In this document: piece by piece, positions 58,064 through 64,000 of the stretch | Position numbering within the stretch: position 1 is the first letter of the stretch | Layout of the letters: every line of letters begins with the position of its first letter | Assembly (NCBI GenBank): GCA_030568195.1 | Contig: JAJLTO010000001.1 | Coordinates: forward strand, 558,001 to 622,000 | DNA from: Dipodascopsis uninucleata var. uninucleata | Taxonomy: Eukaryota; Ascomycota; Lipomycetes; Lipomycetales; Lipomycetaceae | Direction of reading: 5' to 3' | Length of the DNA: 64,000 nt | Made by a program: the position numbers and the translations under genes | Notes under the pieces: model-generated | Told to the model about the DNA's origin: nothing | What the model saw: the letters and a program-made list of their open reading frames with translations, nothing else | Database searches by the model: none

Positions 58064-59266
58064 TCAGTTCTCTTCGTCAGCGGGCTTGTTTTTGACCGTT
58101 CCGATACCAGTAATAGCATTCTTCTGATCTTCACCAATCCAAGGCTTTCTCGCCTCTCCATCAAGAGTTCTATAAAAAGCGTTGTAGATGACCATACCAG
58201 AAATCGTGAAAACAAAACCAACAGGATAGAGCCAGTACACACGATATGCGAACACCTTAATTCCAATAATAAAACCCCAGAAATCAGATGTAAGAAGTGA
58301 AAGATTGTAAAATGCAGCAGAAGACATCCTAAAGAGAATTGGCGCAGTCATGTACAAGAATAATAAACAAAGTGTATAGCCGGTAAACCATCCAGCCATG
58401 CTACTACCCCAGTGAGCATCTCGAATAGAGTCTCGCTCAAAAATAGACGCCTGAACACCATTAATTACCATACCAAAAAGACCCATCTGGCCGAGAACTT
58501 CGTAGATAGGTCTCTCAGACACTAAAAATTCTTCTAAAGTATTTGAAACTCCATAGCAGGTGGCACCTAGGATAACAAACAGATCACCCTTAACCATATC
58601 AACAGCAGGATAATTCTTGTCGGTCACAAGATCACCGATAACGACGAGTACCATACCGGCGATACAGATAATAATACCAGCATACTGGGTCCAATGATAT
58701 CTGACTTTGAGGAAGAGGAAGGACAAAACGACAACAACAGCAATGGTCCAATTATCCAAAAGCTCAGCACTAAGCAAATTAGTGTATTGGTAGGCTTTAA
58801 CAACAAAATAATTACCCTCAACATCAGCAAAGGCAAGAATGAAGTACTTCCAGCAGTCATGGAACATCATCTTAGCATATTTCCTGAATCCATATCTATA
58901 GATAGTATATGACGTGAAGATCAAGCACAGAATGACGTAGTTAAAGAAAGTCTGGAAAGCAGGAATATTGTTTCCATCATCAGTCAGATAAGTAGTGAAC
59001 GTGTTAGTAGCGACAATTGAGAGAGACAAAAGCTGACCGAGGACCAAAATAATCCAGAACCTCTTTGTCTTCAAGAAGGCAAAAGCTTTTGGTTTGGTAT
59101 ACTGTGCCACTTCATTATTGAAATCTGCCTCCTCCTCAATTACTATGTCGCTGGAGACACCAGAAGCTGCAGTCTTAGAAAGCTCCATGGATCCATAAAA
59201 TGGATCCTCATCTCTAACAGCCCTCTGGACGTAAGGGTTCTTGTTTGATCCTTCGGAGGTAGCCAT
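58064..59266 (-). CDS. SLC35F1/F2-type membrane transporter (DMT superfamily)
   Basis: A single exon of 400 residues. After a 70-residue polar N-terminus there are ten hydrophobic segments in two similar halves, as in the drug/metabolite transporter superfamily. Family-type motifs are FILAFADVEGNYFVVKAYQY in the first half, SAELLDNWTIAVVVVLSF, GDLFVILGATCYGVSNTLEE and SAAFYNLSLLTSDFWGFI. These correspond to the solute carrier 35F group (PF06027). The substrate is unknown for fungal members, and endomembrane location is expected but not proven. It is divergent from NUM1 across 1.3 kb and converges on YKU70 within 149 bp. Confidence 0.92.
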   Translation of the reverse strand: MATSEGSNKNPYVQRAVRDEDPFYGSMELSKTAASGVSSDIVIEEEADFNNEVAQYTKPKAFAFLKTKRFWIILVLGQLLSLSIVATNTFTTYLTDDGNNIPAFQTFFNYVILCLIFTSYTIYRYGFRKYAKMMFHDCWKYFILAFADVEGNYFVVKAYQYTNLLSAELLDNWTIAVVVVLSFLFLKVRYHWTQYAGIIICIAGMVLVVIGDLVTDKNYPAVDMVKGDLFVILGATCYGVSNTLEEFLVSERPIYEVLGQMGLFGMVINGVQASIFERDSIRDAHWGSSMAGWFTGYTLCLLFLYMTAPILFRMSSAAFYNLSLLTSDFWGFIIGIKVFAYRVYWLYPVGFVFTISGMVIYNAFYRTLDGEARKPWIGEDQKNAITGIGTVKNKPADEEN

Positions 59267-60564
59267 GGTACGTTCAATAACCTTCAGAGAAATATAATTT
59301 TATTGCAACTTATACTTAAAGCGACAAACGCACAGTGGATTGTTTTCAGATTAGATTACTAGTTCATCGGTTAATATGCAGGCCACTAGATGGTCACCAA
59401 CTTTCCAGATTCTTGCTCACTAGCGGTTGTTCTCTAGACCGTTGATCCACGTAAAACGACGCAAGCATTACCACCAATACTTACCACTATCAACCAAACA
59501 GATGGTTCTCGCCCAAAACACAGTTGCAGAACCAGGAAAAGGTCAACTGTGCCAATAGAAGAGGTCTTCTATTGAGATAACAGGGCGTCTTGGAAGAACA
59601 ATATAGAATGAACTGAAAGAAAAATCTTTATAAGTGAAATTAAAAAAAATACAGAACCTGACTCATGAGGTCTCTTTATAATAGCGTCCGTCTGCATTGT
59701 CTATAGACTTTCTGCTAAATAAGCGATGTGGTGTCAAAATTTTCTGCTTAGACTTTTCCAATACATTAAAACAGCTAATATTTCCTAATCGCACTCGTGC
59801 GACTCGTTCATTTCCTTAGCTTGCTCCTAAATTTACCTATTGTATCTTAGAAACTTGCCTTTTCTATAATTGCCTATAATGGCATTTGCACAGGGTTCAC
59901 ACAGCGCTATCAAATAATTAGGGCGTATGTCATGTGATTTCCAGGTACCGCAAATCGAGGTTGGTGCATTTGTTTTGATAGAACAAGTAACAACAAAACA
60001 GGCAAACAAAATAAGGACCAGAGAAAGAAATATCTAGGGGACAACCGGCCAAGAACTACCGGACCAATTTTTCCAGGCAAAGTCAGCACAATATAACACT
60101 TATTGGACGCGTTGAGAGCACGCAGGCGAGAATCACGATCATAGAATATATACAATATCTGGAACCGGATGACCTAGGTGACGAAAGAATTGACCAAACT
60201 TGATAAATATTTGGCAGGGGCAAGGAATCTAAATAAGGTAAGGAGAGCTTTCATTATTTTTAAATGTGTGTTTTTGGCAGCATTTGTTTATTTCGAGTCT
60301 GTGCCTGGCTATTTCTAGCATAAACATAGGACTCAAATGAGAGGTGAGGGAAAAGGCTTTTATTCAACTGAGCTGTCCTGTTAGTTTTTACTGTTTGTTG
60401 TTGTCTGTTTGTGCTATGTGCTTGTTGCAATAATAGTTGACTGGTTCTGTGCTCTTTTGGATTGTCAATATATCTGAGGAGAAGAGGTGGTATTACTGTT
60501 ATTCTGTTATTATCGTTACTATTGCTTGAAAGGATCTGGATAAGAGGAAGACTAGACTAAAGCC
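59267..60564. other. divergent region SLC35F-type gene/NUM1
   Basis: A 1.3 kb gene-free stretch holding promoters of both genes. The right third (about 60240-60560) is rich in GTTTGTT- and GTGCTATGTG-type runs and probably is the NUM1 leader. No other gene was recognised. Confidence 0.5.
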
Positions 60565-63500
60565 ATGAATCATGCATTACAGGATATATCTGTTCTTGCA
60601 GAGCAGGGAAAGATAATTTCTGGTTTAATGGATCTTGATAGCAACGATACGCAAAGCAAGATGTCATACTTACAGAGCGATCTTGACAGACCTCAAGATG
60701 GACATAAAGTTGCTACTTCTGTTGGCAAGGTAGGCTCCTTTTCATGTTGTGCCTGATGCGAGGTGTATTTGCCTGTTCTTCTTTTCTTTCACTGTTTTTA
60801 GTTTTGCTATGGGAGTACTTTTTCCTATAATTTGCTTATAACATTGTATTCAGATGTACAAATGTCCGAGTTCTGTTCTATTATATGTAGCTTGTCGATT
60901 CCTTGAATTTTATTACTAGATATGCTAACATATTATAACTATTGAAGGAGAATTTACCCATGGACGGTAGTACAGCTTTGAGAGCGAGTCGCAAGCAAAA
61001 GAATATGCAACCCAGGGCTCAGGATGTGGAATTTGTGAGTGATGTTGGCCATGGCCTCTTGTTAGAATGCCGTAAGCTGCAGGTAGCTTTGACGGACAAG
61101 GAAGAAAAAATTAAAGAGCTCGAGAATCAACGTCTTCAGATGGCTAGTACTATCGAAAGTTTGGAGTTCAAGATCCGTGAGCTAGACGAGTCAGAAGAGC
61201 GCTACAAAGAGGAGAATTGGAATTTTGAACTTAAGATTCAAGAGTTACAGACGGAATCGGCAAATGTCGCACAGCGTCTTTCTATGATTAATATTGAAAA
61301 TGCCAAAACTCTCCAGATGTACAATGCCCAGCTAGAAAATTTCGAAGCAGTCCAACAGAGGGAGGTAGAATTGACGCATCAACTAGAGAGCTTCAAGGAC
61401 AAGTACGAAAGAGATCTTCAAAGCCATGAGCAAATGATCGCAGACTTGCAAAATGAAAATTCTAAGATGCAGCAGACGATCGAAAGCTTGAATAATGAGC
61501 TCGCACAAGCCTCCATGAATGGAGGATATGGTGCTGATGAGAGCTACATGGACGAGCCAATGTCCCCAGAAGTTAGTGATGGTCTAGATGATCCTAAAAC
61601 ACCCGAACGATCACCACCACTTTCGCCTGTAAAAGCTACACCCGCTCATCATGCTAGCTTGGAAGGGGAAACTCTCAAAGCATCCTTGTCTCATGCTCAT
61701 AGGGCTATAAGCACACTGAGAGGTACTGTACATCGTGAGAAAACTGAAAAGATAGAACTTAGGCGTCTTCTTACCGAGGCTCAGGAAGAATTGGAAGTAT
61801 TGAAGAACAACAAAGGTTCCGGTTCAGGCTCCAATCGACGAAAAAATGGTACTAATAACCAGGCAAAACGAAATAGTCTTCTAGGATTGACTGGTAGAAG
61901 ATCACAGATCAGAATATCAGCTGACTTAGATGAAGCCGACGATATCGAATGGGAAACATTTAATGGTGCCGATAACAGCGATGCTGAAAGATTTGTTTCG
62001 ACCGCAGAGTTTTCTGTCAGTGAGACAGATGGATTTGAGACTGCGAAGGATGCACCCACAAGTGACGAGGAGGTTACAAATGTTGCCCTAGCAGGTTCCT
62101 ATACAGAAACAGAGGAATACTTGACCGGCTTGGAATCTGTCGGTTCTAGACATAATTTGGAGGAAGATGACTATACTGAAACTGAACAAGACAGTCCTTC
62201 AAAGTCGCGTATCAGAACTATCGAAGACATGACTGATGATGATGAAGATATTATGGGTGCCAATGTCTTACGATCTAGACTAAGCGTCAGAAATCTGAAG
62301 ACCAAGGTAAAAAGAAACAGTGGGAGTTTCGCTCCAACTGCTCTTTTCGATGAGCTTGGATCTAGCCCATTTGCTTCGGACAAGACTCCCACCAAGTTCA
62401 TTCCTTCCGAGCGTGTTAGTATGGAGCCATTGACTGCGGTTGCTAGCAATAATGTTGTTGAAGTTATCAAGACCGTGGAAGTTCCTGTTGAAGTTATCAA
62501 GGAAGTTATAAAGGAAGTTGAGGTGATCAAAGAAATTGAAGTTATTAAGGAGGTTCAGGTACCTACCGAAGTCGTTAAGGAGATCGAAGTACCTGTCGAG
62601 GTGATTAGAGAGGTTGAGGTTCCTATTGAAGTGATCAAAGAAGTGGAGGTTCCTGTAGAAGTTATCAAGGAAGTACCCGTTGAGATAATAAAGGAAGTTC
62701 CTACGGAAGTTGTCAAGGAAGTAGAGGTTCCCAAGGAAGTTGTGCGTACTGTGCATATCACCAGAGAGCCACCTCCTCCAACAGTTGAGTCTGTTATTGC
62801 TGATGCAAAGCGCTTCTCTATGGTTGCACTCTCGCGTAATGATTATGATACTCTCATGTCTAACTTGCATGATTATGAGTCAAGAATGATTGATACATCT
62901 TCCGGAACGCAGGCTGATACTTATGAAGGATTACACTCGAGCCATGATCCTGATGAAATCACATTCGGTTCTCCAAACACTTCGATAGAGCAGCCGAAGT
63001 CTATTAACGTGCAGGGTACTGTGAGTCCTGCTGTCATTCGAGAAAATAATCAATACTATCATGGTAGCATGGTTGCTCCACAGCTTATCCATGCTATTAC
63101 GCAGACCATGATCGGCGAGGAAATATGGAAATATACGAGAAAGCGCGGAAGACAGACTATGTCACAGAATAGGCATAGGCGTTATTTCTGGATCCATCCG
63201 TATACCAGAACTATCTATTGGAGTGATCGTAATCCCTCATTGGGTAATGAAGCAAGAGTGAAGTCTGCCCAGATTGAAGATGTGAAGGTCGTTGGTGATA
63301 ATAATCCTTATCCGCCAGGATTATGCCACAGCAGTATTGTTGTTTCTACAGCCACCCGAACTCTGAAGATCACTTGCCCTACCCAAGAGCGACATGATAT
63401 TTGGTACAACGCATTATCGTTCCTGCTTTTACGCGATTATCCATCTGTCCAGGGGCACCAGCAGGATGTAAGACATTATCATGAATTTGAAGGTTTAGAA

Positions 63501-63671
63501 AGTATTCAAAGAAGTAGGATTGAAAGGGAGGATGAGAATATGGAAGGATTAGAGAATGTGCGGGTTTGTTGTAATGGTATGTATCTATAAATGATTTCAA
63601 TTGCGGCGATATATTGTTTTTATTAACGTTCATGTACAGGAAAACATGATGTTTCAAGACTGCATCATTAA
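60565..63671 (+). CDS. NUM1: cortical anchor Num1/ApsA/Mcp5-like, coiled coil plus PH domain
   Basis: Three exons (60565-60729, 60948-63576, 63640-63671) give 941 residues; the introns are 218 and 63 bp. The last exon encodes only KHDVSRLHH after a split Gly codon and completes the CCNGKHDVSRLHH end typical of Num1 PH regions. Residues about 92-246 are coiled coil (heptads around ESLEFKIRELDESEERYKEE), matching the Num1 N-terminal coiled-coil region. An acidic Ser/Thr-rich middle follows, then a repeat of about ten VEVPVEVIKE-like decapeptides at 557-659, and a PH domain near 776-886 (RRYFWIHPYTRTIYWSDRNP). Num1 binds phosphoinositide at the plasma membrane, anchors mitochondria there and captures dynein for nuclear movement. 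The 218 bp intron is the longest in the window. Confidence 0.94.
62452..62760 (+). repeat. imperfect 30-bp coding repeat in NUM1 (EVPVEVIKE units)
   Basis: About ten degenerate copies of a 30-base unit encode alternating Val/Ile and Glu/Lys/Pro. The codons differ between copies, so the repeat is kept at the protein level and is not a recent DNA expansion. Similar EV-rich repeats occur in ApsA-type proteins of filamentous fungi. Confidence 0.85.
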
Positions 63672-63779
63672 ATATTGACAATTTGGTTTACGTTTATATC
63701 GGGATATTTACTTCAGTTCCATATATTCCTTCGCAGATCAGTTAGAATCTACTATCAAATGCTTTAAAAAAGACATCAG

Positions 63780-64000
63780 CTAATCAGATGCGCTCAAAAA
63801 ACTGTACAACACAATCGAATCGAACCGAAACTGTTATATCGCATGCTGTTGAGTTAGAACCTAGTACTACTACGTTGATGGAATTGTTGAAACTTGTTAT
63901 AAAGTTCATTCGTTTACAATATTAAATCTAACAGAAGACAACTATTCAATTTTCCGTCTTATAGTTTGATTATAGCATGCTTACCTGCCTTGATTCAATA
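63780..64000 (-). CDS. probable 3' end of a gene entering from the right edge (unidentified)
   Basis: On the minus strand, 64000-63985 is open and ends in CAG followed by GTAAGC at 63984. A TTCTAAC branch and an AACAG acceptor at 63831 lead into a 17-codon exon, 63830-63780, that ends in TAG. The joined C-terminus would read IESRQFRFDSIVLYSFLSAS then D and stop. Both splice sites are good and keep frame. The gene would face NUM1 across 108 bp, which fits the tight convergent spacing elsewhere. The protein is not recognisable from so little sequence. Confidence 0.4.

Noticed and set aside
62280-62870. A 196-codon antisense frame with LDNFNRNLHF-like repeats
   Set aside because: It is the mirror of the NUM1 decapeptide repeat: the Val/Glu/Lys-rich repeat keeps the other strand open. 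The sense strand has matching splice sites and a PH domain.
1-64000. Transposons, LTR elements, virus-derived genes, CRISPR arrays and biosynthetic clusters
   Set aside because: No reverse transcriptase, integrase, transposase or capsid-like frame, no long direct or terminal repeats, and no PKS/NRPS-type gene were seen on either strand. Small diverged repeats could escape reading by eye.

Overview
The window is nuclear DNA of an ascomycete fungus. It holds 22 protein-coding genes, one tRNA-Glu gene and short exon candidates at both edges. I place 29 introns, all GT-AG. They are 57-95 bp long except two (133 and 218 bp) and usually carry a CTAAY-type branch site near the acceptor. The gene set includes a Zn2Cys6 regulator, a Hal4/Hrk1-type kinase, PET127, RCF2, GID5, NUM1 and a PHO80-type cyclin. 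A glycogen branching enzyme argues against Schizosaccharomyces, which makes no glycogen. A velvet-domain regulator argues against most budding yeasts. Introns are few and sit near gene starts, genes are otherwise compact, and intergenic DNA is AT-rich. An early-branching lineage (Taphrinomycotina- or Lipomycetales-like) is possible, but I cannot settle this without a search.

Layout. 0.6-7 kb is a dense housekeeping block: vacuolar PQ-loop transporter, PUS1, NIP7 and SRP72. 9.8-12.4 kb holds a large velvet protein with a glutamine/serine-rich tail. A 3.5 kb gap without genes follows, then 6-phosphofructo-2-kinase/fructose-2,6-bisphosphatase (15.9-17.9 kb) and tRNA-Glu(UUC) (19.8 kb). 20.5-33.5 kb is dense again: PET127, TMA64/eIF2D, RCF2, fructosamine kinase, GID5 and a PHO80-like cyclin. 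35-39 kb has a macro-domain protein facing a Zn2Cys6 factor. GLC3 lies at 43.6-46.1 kb between two 4.4 kb gene-free stretches. 50.5-63.7 kb is dense: kinase, MRPS16, PRP38, ferrochelatase, Ku70, an SLC35F-type transporter and NUM1. The probable end of one more gene enters from the right.

Functional threads. Five genes touch glucose and carbohydrate control: PFK-2/FBPase-2, fructosamine kinase, GID5, the PHO80-type cyclin and GLC3. Several others serve mitochondria (PET127, RCF2, MRPS16, HEM15, NUM1) or RNA, translation and protein targeting (PUS1, NIP7, SRP72, TMA64, PRP38). These look like ordinary core genes, not one pathway cluster. I saw no transposon, virus-like element, CRISPR array or secondary-metabolite cluster.

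The oddities are: two very long convergent gaps, where no promoter is needed; an SRP72 that lacks its C-terminal RNA-binding segment; a tandem acceptor in MRPS16; a very long velvet protein; and small hairpins in the gaps. I found no convincing new multi-gene system.
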